NCBI GenBank assembly: GCA_030065265.1
Contig: JASJCW010000040.1
Span: 1 to 33,331, forward strand
Length of the DNA: 33,331 bases
Direction of reading: 5' to 3'
Source: Prochloraceae cyanobacterium
GTDB taxonomy: Bacteria; Cyanobacteriota; Cyanobacteriia; Cyanobacteriales; JASJDA01
Position numbers and translations under genes: made by a program. Positions 24,124 to 33,157 of this stretch are shown in pieces; position 1 is the first letter of the stretch; every line of letters begins with the position of its first letter. The notes beneath the pieces are model-generated. The model was not told the origin of the DNA. It ran no database searches and worked only from the letters and a program-made list of their open reading frames with translations.

Positions 24124-27100
24124 TTAAATAATTGCTTCAGTAAATTTGAGAATGCGATCGAATTGGAAATTGTCAGCTAAATCTTTGATGGCTAAGGCAA
24201 TTTTTTCGCGATCGGAGGGAATTTCTTGTAACAGTTCCAAAATTTTATCGTCACTGCATTCTGTGGCCGCTTGGTGCAATCCTTTGACCCAATTTAAAGG
24301 CATTTCAGATAAACAAACCTGAATCTTTTGATTAACATCTCGACTCGAAGCGATCGCCGGAGCGGGAGTCTTAAACGCTTCATCGTAAACATAAGTAACT
24401 CCTAAATGAGATGCCATTTTTTCGATAATTTTTTCTTCTCGATAAGGTTTAGGTACGAAATCGTCGCAACCAGCATCGAGAATAATTGCTCTTTCTTCAG
24501 CAAAAGCAGAAGCGGTCAAAGCAATAATTTTAGTCTTTTTACCTTCAGGAGTTGCTTTAATTTTTTGAGTTGCTTGATAACCGTCCATAATTGGCATCCG
24601 CATATCCATCCAGATCAAGTCTGGTTGCCATCTTTGCCAAATTTCGATCGCCTCAACACCGTTACCTGCTTCTAAAACAGAAAAACCTAACTTTCCGAGC
24701 ATTTCAACTAACAGCATGCGACTTTCAACGCGATCGTCTACGGCTAAAATGCGATATTCTTTTTGATTTGGTGCTAAACCGATTACTTTAGGGGTTGGTG
24801 TTAATACTTTAACCTCTTTCGAGTCGGCCAAACTGACTTTAATATTAAAACTAAAAATACTACCGCGACCGAGCATCGTATCTACGATTATTTTTCCACC
24901 CATTAATTGAACGAATTTTTGAGAAATAGGTAAACCCAATCCAGTTCCCTGAGCAAATTTGCGGCCGGTTTGAGTTTGTCCGAAGGCCTGAAAGAGTTTA
25001 TCTAATTCATTCTTGTCGATACCTTCTCCGGTATCTTCGACTTCAAAATAAATGTTTTCTGGGAAATTATCGATCCAGACTCGTAAAATTACTTGACCTT
25101 GTTGAGTGTATTTAATCGCATTACTGAGCAAATTGATTAAAACTTGACGCAGTTTAACGCGATCGGTTTTGATATAGCGAGGGACTCGATCGCCCCGCTC
25201 GAAAGTCAATTCTAAACCTTTGCGATCTGCTTTGAGGCGAAACATTTTTTCTAAATTTTCGAGCAAATCGAACAAATCAAAGTTACTTTCATTAAAAGTC
25301 GTTCGATTGGCTTCAATTTTAGACATTTCGAGAATATCGTTAATTAATTCTAAAAGGTGAGAGCCGCTAGCATTGATAATATTTAAATGTTGTTTTTGTT
25401 TCTCACTTAATTGAGAGTCGCGACTTAAAAGTTGAGAGAATCCCAGGATCGCATTGAGGGGAGTTCGCAATTCGTGGCTCATGTTAGCTAAAAATTCGCT
25501 TTTAGCTCGGTTGCCAACTTCTGCGGCTTCTTTTGCTATGACTAAAGCTTCTTCGGCTTGATGTCTTGCTTGGGCGATCGCGATAAATTCTCCGACCATT
25601 TTTAACAGAGTTGCTTCTTCATCAGTCCATGTTTTAGTAGAGAAAATCGTATCGAGCCAGAGATAGCCGATCGCTTGTTCTCCTTTGAGCATGGGAACGA
25701 TCGCCAGAGATTTAATCCCGACTCCAGCTAATTTGGCTTTGCGGTCTGCTGCTTCTTGGGGCAGATCTTCTAAAGAATTAATCTGTAAAGGCTTGCCGCA
25801 AAATAGTTTCTTTTGTAGGTAAGTAAAAGTTTCTAAAGGTATTTCTTGACAGTTTTCGATGCATCTTTCGAGATCGTTGTTGCACCATTTATAACTGGTT
25901 TTCCAAATTTTGCGTTCTCGATTGTAGTTGATAATAAAACTGCGATCGCTTTTAGTAAATTCGCCAACTGCTTCTAAAACGAATTTAATCGCACTATCTA
26001 AATCGCGATCGATTAATTGAGAGCAAACAAAACTGAGCAGACTATCTTTATTAGCTTGTTTTTCTAATTCTTCTTCTGTTAACTGTCTTTCTAATTCTGC
26101 TCTGGCTCTAGCAGCAAAAATTTGCAAAATTAATTGTTTGCGTTGGGCTTTATCGATCGGTTTAATGTCTAAAACTGCCAGATAACCTAAAATATTCTTT
26201 TCCGAATCGTAGAGGGGAAAATCTAAATAACCCCTGGCTTTTAGTTTGGCTAAATTAGGCTCTTTTTCTAATAACTCTAGGACAGAGGTAGATTCACTTT
26301 CATTATCTCGATTTGTAAAGTCATATTCAAAGTTTTCTTGCCAGTCATCTTGACACCAAAATGCTAAAGTTCGCAGTCTTGTTTTATCTTTATTAGTAAA
26401 GGTAGCGACCAGAGCATAACGAACTTGTAATAATCTAGCTAAGTAGCGAGTACAGCGACGAAAAAATTCTTTTCCCGTATAAGAACCAGTTCCTTCTGCG
26501 ATCGATCTTAATGCTTCTTCTCGTTTTTTGCGATCGCTAATATCGGTATGAGAGCCTACCATTCTAATTGGGTTTCCTACCTCATCCCATAATGCTTGTC
26601 CCCTTGCTAGTATCCATTTATAACTGCCATCTTTACATCTCATGCGATGTTCGCTGATATAGTAAGGCGTTTTTTGTTTAAAATGCTCGTTAATTAAGTT
26701 TAATACTTCGGTCAGGTCATCTGGATGAATTCTTTTGAGCCATTCGTCGCTATTATTTTCTAATTCATGTTCGGAATAATCGAGCATTTCTTTCCAACGA
26801 GCTGAGAGAAAAGCTTCGTTAGTTTTAACATTCCAATCCCAAATCCCATCGTTGTTACCTTGGAGAACTAATTGCCAGCGTTCCTTTGTTTCTCTTAGTT
26901 CTTCTTCAGTTCTTTTTCTTTCTTTTATTTCTTGTTCTAATTGCTCGTTCTTTTCTTCTAATTCTTGAGTTCTGATTTTAACTAGCTCTTCTAAGTTTTG
27001 ACCGTTATTATAAAAATCGGCGTAAATTTTCGCTAAATTTTTTCTACTTTTTGCTGCTACTATAACGTGATAATAAGACTTTAATCCACTAATAACGTTA

Positions 27101-27540
27101 GTTAAGATTTTATTGCGATCGAGATCTGATTTAATTTGATAGTTATTCAAGTCGTATTCGAGCAGCCAATCCAATACCCAAGAAGTTTTATAACTAGGAT
27201 TTAAATTATTATTTAATATGATGTCGATTCTAACTAACTTGTTTTTTAATCTTTCTCTGATATATTTAATTAGATTTAAACTTTCTTTTTGATTTTTGAG
27301 AGCAACTCCTAACAAAATTAAATTAATATCTCGACGCTCTGAAATAATTCTTCGTCCTTCTTGTTTGGTAGAAGCTGAAATTACTTGAAGATATTTTTGC
27401 TCTAATTTAGATCCCAGTATCGCCGATTCAACCAAATTGTGAAATCGTTCGTCTTCATCAATTACGAGAATTTTCCAAGCTTCACCAATATAATTTGCCG
27501 TAAAAACAAAGTCGGTAGTTGGTTTAAATGTATTTGTCAT
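24124..27540 (-). CDS. hybrid sensor histidine kinase (pseudo-receiver, PAS, two GAF, HisKA, HATPase, receiver)
   Basis: A 1138-residue soluble phosphorelay kinase. From the N-terminus: a receiver-like domain (about 20-165) that keeps the acidic IDEDE cluster but has Gly where the phospho-acceptor Asp should be (LILLGVAL); a coiled coil (about 180-215); a PAS_3 domain (about 220-340: GNNDGIWDWNVKT, RIHPDD, GSHTDISDRKKREE); two GAF domains (about 345-485 and 500-660); and HisKA with His689 (LANMSHELRTPLNAILGFS). The ATPase domain carries DTGEGID and GTGLGLPIS. A true receiver has Asp979 (LIWMDMRMPIMDG) and Lys (FVPKPYRE). The last 60 residues (LPLNWVKGL-like MPLNWVKGLHQAATECSDDK to the end) are the helical tail common in cyanobacterial hybrid kinases. 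No membrane segment. A phosphotransfer partner is not encoded nearby. Confidence 0.9.
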   Translation of the reverse strand: MTNTFKPTTDFVFTANYIGEAWKILVIDEDERFHNLVESAILGSKLEQKYLQVISASTKQEGRRIISERRDINLILLGVALKNQKESLNLIKYIRERLKNKLVRIDIILNNNLNPSYKTSWVLDWLLEYDLNNYQIKSDLDRNKILTNVISGLKSYYHVIVAAKSRKNLAKIYADFYNNGQNLEELVKIRTQELEEKNEQLEQEIKERKRTEEELRETKERWQLVLQGNNDGIWDWNVKTNEAFLSARWKEMLDYSEHELENNSDEWLKRIHPDDLTEVLNLINEHFKQKTPYYISEHRMRCKDGSYKWILARGQALWDEVGNPIRMVGSHTDISDRKKREEALRSIAEGTGSYTGKEFFRRCTRYLARLLQVRYALVATFTNKDKTRLRTLAFWCQDDWQENFEYDFTNRDNESESTSVLELLEKEPNLAKLKARGYLDFPLYDSEKNILGYLAVLDIKPIDKAQRKQLILQIFAARARAELERQLTEEELEKQANKDSLLSFVCSQLIDRDLDSAIKFVLEAVGEFTKSDRSFIINYNRERKIWKTSYKWCNNDLERCIENCQEIPLETFTYLQKKLFCGKPLQINSLEDLPQEAADRKAKLAGVGIKSLAIVPMLKGEQAIGYLWLDTIFSTKTWTDEEATLLKMVGEFIAIAQARHQAEEALVIAKEAAEVGNRAKSEFLANMSHELRTPLNAILGFSQLLSRDSQLSEKQKQHLNIINASGSHLLELINDILEMSKIEANRTTFNESNFDLFDLLENLEKMFRLKADRKGLELTFERGDRVPRYIKTDRVKLRQVLINLLSNAIKYTQQGQVILRVWIDNFPENIYFEVEDTGEGIDKNELDKLFQAFGQTQTGRKFAQGTGLGLPISQKFVQLMGGKIIVDTMLGRGSIFSFNIKVSLADSKEVKVLTPTPKVIGLAPNQKEYRILAVDDRVESRMLLVEMLGKLGFSVLEAGNGVEAIEIWQRWQPDLIWMDMRMPIMDGYQATQKIKATPEGKKTKIIALTASAFAEERAIILDAGCDDFVPKPYREEKIIEKMASHLGVTYVYDEAFKTPAPAIASSRDVNQKIQVCLSEMPLNWVKGLHQAATECSDDKILELLQEIPSDREKIALAIKDLADNFQFDRILKFTEAII

Positions 27541-27845
27541 TAGAGTAGTTTCTGATCGCTAAAATTTTAAATCAGCCTTAGTTTTAATTTATCTGTAACT
27601 TTTTTATCGTTATGTTAATTTTTCAATGCGATCGCTTCAATATTTTAAGCTTAATTTTTAATTAAATCCGAAATAACATAAGGAAAACTAATTAATCTTC
27701 GAGCGAGTCGATCGCTAAATCGTGATTCTTTGTGTAGTTTGAGCGAGCATTACTCTCAATTCATAGAATAATAAACAAGCATATCGATCTGCCTAAAACT
27801 CAAGTCACTCAATACACAAATACAAATTTTAACTTAAGGAGAAAG
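27541..27845 (+). promoter_or_regulatory. hybrid kinase-hemL spacer with candidate hemL promoter
   Basis: A 305 bp spacer between divergent genes. TTGAGC (27739-27744) and TAGAAT (27764-27769), spaced 19 bp, form a plausible but not strong promoter about 80 bp upstream of hemL. One HIP1 site lies near 27629. Nothing else is recognised. Confidence 0.3.
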
Positions 27846-29150
27846 ATGTCGATCGCCAGCACATCATTAAAAACCAGCCGATCTGAAGATATTTTCGCCA
27901 CAGCCCAGAAACTAATGCCCGGAGGAGTAAGTTCTCCAGTGCGCGCCTTCAAATCTGTGGGCGGACAGCCGATCGTCTTCGATCGCGTTAAGGGAGCTTA
28001 TATTTGGGATGTTGATGAAAACAAATATATCGATTATGTCGGAACTTGGGGGCCGGCAATTTGCGGACACGCCCATCCAGAAGTTATCGAAGCGTTAAAA
28101 ACTGCTCTAGACAAAGGTACTAGTTTCGGCGCGCCATCGGTACAAGAAAATATTTTAGCTGAAATGGTAATCGAAGCCGTTCCCAGCATCGAAATAGTCC
28201 GTTTTGTCAATTCCGGTACGGAAGCTTGTATGTCGGTTTTGCGATTAATGCGAGCCTTCACTAAAAGAGATAAAATAATCAAATTTGAAGGTTGCTATCA
28301 CGGCCACGCCGATATGCTGTTAGTCAAAGCAGGATCGGGAGTAGCTACTTTAGGATTGCCCGACTCTCCAGGAGTACCTAAATCCACCGCAACTAATACT
28401 TTAACCGCACCTTACAACGATTTAGAAGCAGTTAAAGCTCTCTTTGCCGAAAATCCCGATGAAATTGCTGGAGTAATTCTCGAGCCGATCGTCGGTAATT
28501 CTGGCTTTATCGTTCCAGATGCGGGATTTTTAGAAGGATTGCGAGAAATCACTAAAGATAATGGAGCTTTGTTAGTATTTGACGAAGTAATGACCGGATT
28601 TCGCATCGCTTATGGTGGCGTACAAGAAAAATTGGGGGTGACTCCAGATTTAACTACCCTTGGTAAAGTAATTGGTGGTGGTTTGCCCGTAGGAGCTTAC
28701 GGTGGCAGAAAAGATATCATGTCGATGGTCGCACCAGCCGGGCCGATGTATCAAGCGGGAACTCTTTCTGGTAATCCTTTAGCAATGACTGCGGGAATTA
28801 AAACCCTCGAATTGTTGCAAAAACCCGGCACTTACGAACAACTCGATCGCATTACTAAAAGATTGAGCCAAGGTTTATTAAGTGCAGCTCAAGCTGCCGG
28901 CCACGAAGTTTGCGGCGGACAAGTTAGTGGAATGTTTGGAATGTTCTTCACTTCTGGCCCCGTACGTAATTACAGTGATGCCAAAAAATGCGACTTAGAT
29001 AAATTTGCCCGTTTTCACCGGGGAATGTTAGAGCAAGGTGTATATTTAGCTCCATCTCAATTTGAAGCCGGATTCACTTCTCTAGCTCACACAGAACAAG
29101 ATATCGATCGCACGATCGAAGCTGCAAAAGCAGTATTTTCTAAGATCTAA
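27846..29150 (+). CDS. hemL: glutamate-1-semialdehyde 2,1-aminomutase
   Basis: PLP enzyme that converts glutamate-1-semialdehyde to 5-aminolevulinate, the tRNA-dependent C5 route to haem, chlorophyll and bilins. The 434-residue length is standard. Signatures are [20 protein letters not shown] near the N-terminus, [35 protein letters not shown], the PLP-contact DEVMTGFRI, and the Schiff-base Lys274 in [16 protein letters not shown]. The substrate-gate region [18 protein letters not shown] is also present. The ATG at 27846 is preceded by AAGGAG at 4-9 bp, a good ribosome-binding site. It is monocistronic, with a long inverted repeat after it. Confidence 0.97.
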   Translation: MSIASTSLKTSRSEDIFATAQKLMPGGVSSPVRAFKSVGGQPIVFDRVKGAYIWDVDENKYIDYVGTWGPAICGHAHPEVIEALKTALDKGTSFGAPSVQENILAEMVIEAVPSIEIVRFVNSGTEACMSVLRLMRAFTKRDKIIKFEGCYHGHADMLLVKAGSGVATLGLPDSPGVPKSTATNTLTAPYNDLEAVKALFAENPDEIAGVILEPIVGNSGFIVPDAGFLEGLREITKDNGALLVFDEVMTGFRIAYGGVQEKLGVTPDLTTLGKVIGGGLPVGAYGGRKDIMSMVAPAGPMYQAGTLSGNPLAMTAGIKTLELLQKPGTYEQLDRITKRLSQGLLSAAQAAGHEVCGGQVSGMFGMFFTSGPVRNYSDAKKCDLDKFARFHRGMLEQGVYLAPSQFEAGFTSLAHTEQDIDRTIEAAKAVFSKI

Positions 29151-29162
29151 CGGCAACAGGGA

Positions 29163-29211
29163 AAATAGGGATCGCAAGGAGAAGATTTTATTCGTTGCTC
29201 TGTCCCTATTT
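29163..29211 (+). terminator. inverted repeat after hemL
   Basis: AAATAGGGA (29163-29171) pairs with TCCCTATTT (29203-29211), 9 bp, with a long 31-nt loop. No T run follows, so it may be a Rho-independent terminator of weak type or an mRNA 3'-end stabiliser. Confidence 0.4.
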
Positions 29212-29245
29212 CCTAAATACAAGTAAGATCGGTTCTGTTTAGAGA

Positions 29246-29336
29246 GGCAAGAGGCAAGAGGTAAGAGGCAAGAGGTAAGAGGCAAGGGGCAAGAGGTAAG
29301 AGGCAAGAGGCAACAGGCAACAGGCAACAGGCAAGA
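29246..29336. repeat. heptamer tandem repeat, 13 units, consensus GGYAAGA
   Basis: Thirteen uninterrupted 7-bp units: mostly GGCAAGA and GGTAAGA, one GGCAAGG, three consecutive GGCAACA, and a final GGCAAGA. Fully in register over 91 bp. Same family as the array at 11001-11084. It lies about 95 bp past hemL. Confidence 0.92.
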
Positions 29337-29770
29337 GATTCGGAAAATCATTCTGTAGCATTATTTTGGGGAATTGATATAACTCATTGTGTTAACTTTG
29401 CGATCGGTATATGGTTTTGAAAAATATTGCTTCAGATTGCGATCGCATTCATTATTTTCAAAGTTTTTTTATTGATTCATAATTTTATTTTTTAGCTATC
29501 TTTTCATTCAAAAAGTTAAATTTTTACTTCTACTTTTCCTAGTTATTATTGCAAAAAGTTACTTTTATCCTCGAATAAAACTTTTTTTAAAGTGACATTT
29601 TCATGACTGTTGCTGTCACTTTTTTGACAGATTGGGAGTGATAGTAAATTTTTTAAAATTTGCTATGATTTAAAGAGCAGCAATTTTGAAGCTAATTTTT
29701 CCAAATAATTGCTATTATCGTCTCTTTTTTGATTTCACCATATCTCTCCATAATCACTTTTATAACCATC
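29337..29770. other. AT-rich spacer upstream of the small gene and dnaN
   Basis: Non-coding and very AT-rich. An inverted repeat AAAGTGACA (29589-29597) / TGTCACTTT (29614-29622) is followed by T residues. An extended -10 element, TGC-TATGAT (29661-29669), lies about 100 bp before the small gene. Because dnaN is close I looked for DnaA boxes (TTATCCACA or TTTTCCACA, both strands) and found none, so I do not call an origin. Confidence 0.4.
29661..29669 (+). promoter_or_regulatory. candidate extended -10 promoter
   Basis: TGCTATGAT matches the TGnTATAAT form with one change. A TTGACA at 29624-29629 is too far upstream (34 bp) to serve as its -35. It would serve the small gene at 29771 and possibly dnaN. 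Confidence 0.35.
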
Positions 29771-29995
29771 GTGTCTAAACCCTTACCAAAATTACAACCT
29801 GGCTATCTCCTCAAATTACTTCTTAGCGGTGATTGTTATCAAATCCTCAAATGTAACGATCGATTTATTACCGCTGTTAATTTAGCTAATGGCTACACTC
29901 GCACTTTTCGCCTTAGAGATCTATGTGACGTTCAAATTATTACCGGCCCTTCCGATCTGCTCGGTGAGTGCTGTCAACATCAACATTACATTTAG
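29771..29995 (+). CDS. small hypothetical protein, 74 aa
   Basis: I do not recognise the family. Starting at the GTG at 29771 (VSKPLPKLQPGYLLKLL) it gives 74 residues; a TTG at 29729 would add 14 hydrophobic residues that look non-native. The sequence looks like a compact beta-rich domain: the pattern PGYLLKLLLSGDCYQILKCN, then RFITAVNLANGYTRTFRLRD, has alternating strands and a Gly-Asp turn. Five cysteines are present (GDCYQILKC, LCDV, ECCQH) together with a His-rich tail (CCQHQHYI), which might bind metal; this is only a compositional hint. It lies 238 bp upstream of dnaN on the same strand. No Shine-Dalgarno is seen. Confidence 0.5.
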   Translation: MSKPLPKLQPGYLLKLLLSGDCYQILKCNDRFITAVNLANGYTRTFRLRDLCDVQIITGPSDLLGECCQHQHYI

Positions 29996-30233
29996 CAATT
30001 TCTTGCTGCTCTTAAATTTATTATATTTTCACGCAATATTTTGACAAGTTCCAACTTTAAATAACTGGAAAAAATCGATTTAAGCAGATTTTGAATCAGA
30101 TCGATCGCCTTTTGAAGCGAAGATTGACTGCTGCGATCTTCGAGAATGACAGGAGTGAAAAAAATTACAAGCAAGGATACCGCAACTAGAGGTAAAATAG
30201 TACACTAGATCCAGTCAATATTGCAGGATCGCG

Positions 30234-31391
30234 ATGAAAATAGTTTGCTCTCAAAACGAACTTAAAAATAATTTATCTTTAGTCAGTCGAGTAGTACCGT
30301 CTCGTCCCACTCACCCAGTTTTAGGCAATGTTTTATTAGTTGCAGACGATCGCACTCAACAGATTAGTTTAACTGGATACGATCTTAATATTGGCATTCG
30401 CACTAGTTTCAGTGCTGAAGTAATCGATGGAGGTAAAATCACTTTACCAGCCAAACTGCTCAATGATATTGTTTCTCGTTTGCTTCCTGGAGAAATCACC
30501 CTTGCTTATCAAGAAGAAGATGATGATAGTGGCGAAGCGGATACCACAATTACTTATCAAGTTACTTTAACTTCAGCTTCGGCAAATTTTGAAATTCGCG
30601 GTTTGGGTGCTGAAGAATTTCCAGATTTACCGGTTATTGAAGGCGATAACAGTCTCGATTTACCAATAGATATTTTAAGTGAAGGTTTGCAAGGTACTCT
30701 ATTCGCAGCCAGCACTGAAGAAATAAAAAAGGTATTAACCGGAATTAATTTATGCGTAACCAAAGATCGTTTAGAGTTTGCTGCGACTGACAGCCATCGT
30801 TTAGCAGTAGTATCTACCGAAATTGAAGATTGTCAAAAAAACTTTACCGTCACGATTCCCGCTAAAGCCTTGCGAGAATTAGAAAAAATGCTTTCGGGTC
30901 AAGATAAAAATGAATTAGTCAAACTCAATTTCGACGAATCCCAAATTGTCTTTGAAATTGGCGATCGATATTTAACAACTCGGAAAATAGATGAGGTTTA
31001 TCCTCAATATGAAAAACTAATTCCCACTAAATTTGAGATTACCGTAACTTTAGAAAGAAAACGGTTGATTAGCGGTTTAGAATTAGTTTCAGTTTTAGCA
31101 ACCCAAAATAATAATTTAGTTAAATTTAATATTGATAAAGAATCTGAAGAACTATTTCTTTCTGTAGAATCCCAAGACTTAGGCAGTGCGGAACAATCAA
31201 TGCCAGCTCAAATTACCGGATCGGGGATTCAAATTGGTTTTAATGTTAAATATTTAATGGATGGATTGAAAGCACTGACGACAAACGATATCAAAATGCA
31301 ACTTAATGGCGATCGATTACCGGTCATTTTTACTCCTTTAGGAGATTTACAAATGACATACTTAGTGATGCCAGTGCAGTTGAGAGACTGA
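30234..31391 (+). CDS. dnaN: DNA polymerase III subunit beta (sliding clamp)
   Basis: The ring-shaped processivity clamp of the replicative polymerase. The 385-residue protein consists of three similar domains. The N-terminal MKIVCSQNELKNNLSLVSRV with VPSRPTHPVLGNVLL is characteristic, as are LTGYDLNIGIRT, the central FAATDSHRLAVVSTE, and IPAKALRELEKML. The C-terminus, DLQMTYLVMPVQLRD, keeps the MPVRL-type clamp-partner pocket. Length is typical for cyanobacteria. The ATG at 30234 gives the standard start. dnaA, gyrB and recF are not adjacent, as is usual in cyanobacteria, where dnaN is often separate. It is probably transcribed alone or with the small gene upstream. Confidence 0.97.
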   Translation: MKIVCSQNELKNNLSLVSRVVPSRPTHPVLGNVLLVADDRTQQISLTGYDLNIGIRTSFSAEVIDGGKITLPAKLLNDIVSRLLPGEITLAYQEEDDDSGEADTTITYQVTLTSASANFEIRGLGAEEFPDLPVIEGDNSLDLPIDILSEGLQGTLFAASTEEIKKVLTGINLCVTKDRLEFAATDSHRLAVVSTEIEDCQKNFTVTIPAKALRELEKMLSGQDKNELVKLNFDESQIVFEIGDRYLTTRKIDEVYPQYEKLIPTKFEITVTLERKRLISGLELVSVLATQNNNLVKFNIDKESEELFLSVESQDLGSAEQSMPAQITGSGIQIGFNVKYLMDGLKALTTNDIKMQLNGDRLPVIFTPLGDLQMTYLVMPVQLRD

Positions 31392-31401
31392 TAGGGAGTG
31401 T

Positions 31402-31428
31402 GGGAAGCATGGGAGGCATCGAGAGCAT
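31402..31428. repeat. three-unit 9-bp repeat after dnaN
   Basis: GGGAAGCAT, GGGAGGCAT and CGAGAGCAT follow each other directly, 10 bp past the dnaN stop. The third copy is diverged. Confidence 0.5.
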
Positions 31429-31540
31429 CGGCAAAGATAAGATATAGTTTGTTCTACTAATCTTCAATTAATGAACCGATTCTAAACTTAAAAAACCACT
31501 AACGACTAACCAATCCCTGACTCTTTACTGGTTACTCACT

Positions 31541-31557
31541 ACTCGCGCGAAGCGAGT
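31541..31557. other. GC-rich hairpin downstream of dnaN
   Basis: ACTCGC and GCGAGT pair around the loop GCGAA, the most stable hairpin in the dnaN to TonB-like gene spacer. No T run follows, so I leave its role open. The stretch before it (about 31497-31540) looks like a decayed 7-bp repeat. Confidence 0.45.
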
Positions 31558-31644
31558 CTGAGAGATCGAAAGTTTATCTTAAAAAAAAACTTCTATTTCT
31601 TTTTGCTGGTAAATTAAACATAATTCTCTCTTAAAATTGCCGCT

Positions 31645-32622
31645 ATGTCCTACATATCTAGGAAAGAATCGTATCGGTTAATACAATCAAATAATATTGC
31701 AGTTTTAAGTTCGATCGCGATTCATGTTTTAATGTTAGGCATGGTTTTACCTAATCTCAATTTTGCGAGCGATATCGAGAAGTCGGATGATTCTCGGACA
31801 GTAAAAATTAGGCAATTAAACGAACTAGAATTAAGGCGTTTACCAAACTTCAAACCCGATCCGATCGAACTTCCCAATTCAACTAAACCGAATTCTCCCC
31901 CTGCAGAAAAGTCTCTTACTTCTATTTATCCAGATCTAAATCAACTCGAGTCAAAACTTTTAGGCAAGTCTAATTTCAATTCTCGGCCGAGTGGAAGCAG
32001 CCTGAGAGTCTCTCCTTTACCTATTCCAGCTCTTCCTCCTAAGTCTAATCGCTTACCGCCACCACCTCCAGCAGTACCTTCAATAATATCTCTAACTAAA
32101 CCGCTACAATCGCGACTTCCTCAACCGGTTATCGAGCAACCAAAAACCCAAGCTAAAGTTAATTCTCCTCGAGTTACTAGTCCTCAATCTCTTGAATATC
32201 CTTTAAGTCAAACAGAAATTGCTGATTTTCGACAAAGACTTTTGCAAGCAAAAATGCAAGAGCGAGTTCGCAGCATTAAAAAAGATCTTACTAATACTAC
32301 CGATCGAGAAGCTTTAAGAAATTACCTCAGTTGGCTTGTAAAAGTTAAAAAAGTCGAACCAGAAAAGCTAGCTTTAGCTGGAACTTATCCTCAAGATATT
32401 TGCGCGCGCCAATTAACAGCGACGGTTATTTATGGTGTTTCTGTTAACGAATCTGGAGAAGCAAGCGATATTTATTTAATTAAAAGTTCGGGTTATCAAA
32501 TTTTTGACTCGCAAGCTAAACAAGATATTAATTCACAAACTTTGAAGCCTGAAAAGATTTATCGAATCGATCTTAATTTTAAGCCGAATCAGGGAGTTTG
32601 TTCGAGTCTGAGCGTCTCTTAA
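31645..32622 (+). CDS. TonB-like energy transducer
   Basis: A 325-residue inner-membrane-anchored protein with the TonB layout. A short cytoplasmic N-terminus leads into one membrane helix (about 18-38: NIAVLSSIAIHVLMLGMVLP, with the His found in TonB anchors). A long proline-rich periplasmic linker follows (about 60-190: PNFKPDPIELPNSTKPNSP, PIPALPPKSNRLPPPPPAVP). A helical region (about 190-250) precedes a C-terminal domain resembling the TonB fold (about 255-320: TATVIYGVSVNESGEASDIY, LIKSSGYQIFDSQAKQDI). TonB couples the proton-motive force to outer-membrane transporters. No exbB, exbD or TonB-dependent receptor is adjacent, so the partner is unknown. The Cys pair (DICARQL and GVCSSL) could form a disulphide in the terminal domain. 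Confidence 0.75.
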   Translation: MSYISRKESYRLIQSNNIAVLSSIAIHVLMLGMVLPNLNFASDIEKSDDSRTVKIRQLNELELRRLPNFKPDPIELPNSTKPNSPPAEKSLTSIYPDLNQLESKLLGKSNFNSRPSGSSLRVSPLPIPALPPKSNRLPPPPPAVPSIISLTKPLQSRLPQPVIEQPKTQAKVNSPRVTSPQSLEYPLSQTEIADFRQRLLQAKMQERVRSIKKDLTNTTDREALRNYLSWLVKVKKVEPEKLALAGTYPQDICARQLTATVIYGVSVNESGEASDIYLIKSSGYQIFDSQAKQDINSQTLKPEKIYRIDLNFKPNQGVCSSLSVS

Positions 32623-32757
32623 ATTTACTGGTTGGTAAGAAAAAATTAATTTATAGTCTAAGGGCAATCCAAAAATTTACCTGAGAGTGCCGAATTAGAT
32701 TTGAATTATTTTTTATTTTCTCTTTTACATTCAGATCTAGTATTTTGCTAAAAAAAT

Positions 32758-32991
32758 TTAAATTGGAATTGAACAAGTTGTTAAGTTATTAGGCTGGCAT
32801 TTTTTAATGCTAACTAGAATATTTATCGCTTTTTCTTCAATCAAGTCTTCAATATAGCCAGGCAAATGTAATTGAGCTTCTTCATAACTATCGAACGGGC
32901 CAAAATAGTAAAGACATTGAGGAATAGTTGTCTTAATTTCTATCCACCATTTTGGATTTTTTTGATTTTGAAATAAATGAATTAAAAACAT
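32758..32991 (-). CDS. DUF1816 domain protein
   Basis: A 77-residue protein matching the small cyanobacterial DUF1816 family. The hallmark WWIEIKTTIPQCLYYFGPFD followed by SYEEAQLHLPGYIEDLIEEKA fills residues 15-60, and the tail ends IKKCQPNNLTTCSIPI. The family is largely restricted to cyanobacteria and its function is not established. It lies convergent with the TonB-like gene and is preceded by an AT-rich upstream region. The ATG at 32991 gives a start a few residues before the domain. No membrane segment is predicted. Confidence 0.85.
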   Translation of the reverse strand: MFLIHLFQNQKNPKWWIEIKTTIPQCLYYFGPFDSYEEAQLHLPGYIEDLIEEKAINILVSIKKCQPNNLTTCSIPI

Positions 32992-33157
32992 GACTATTTT
33001 TATTTAAGTTTTAATACTATTTACCTAACTAGATGCGAACGAGAAATTTTGTACTCTCTGTTACAAAAAAAACTTTTGTATGCAAAAAAAAAATTAAAAT
33101 GATGCAACATATACATAGTAAAAGAGAGATTTCTTTGATAACGATCGACTGATGAAG

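Noticed and set aside
29246..29336. CRISPR array
   Set aside because: The period is 7 bp with no unique spacers; it is a simple tandem repeat.
29082..29351. 89-codon minus-strand frame with repeated Leu-Pro-Ser-Cys units
   Set aside because: The repetition comes from translating the heptamer array; it also overlaps the hemL 3' end.
29992..30174. 60-codon minus-strand open frame overlapping the end of the small gene before dnaN
   Set aside because: Overlaps a more plausible gene and has no Shine-Dalgarno; the sequence shows no domain. It could be real but I cannot support it.
29337..30233. Replication origin next to dnaN
   Set aside because: No DnaA-box-like TTATCCACA or TTTTCCACA cluster was found by eye on either strand; AT richness alone is not enough.
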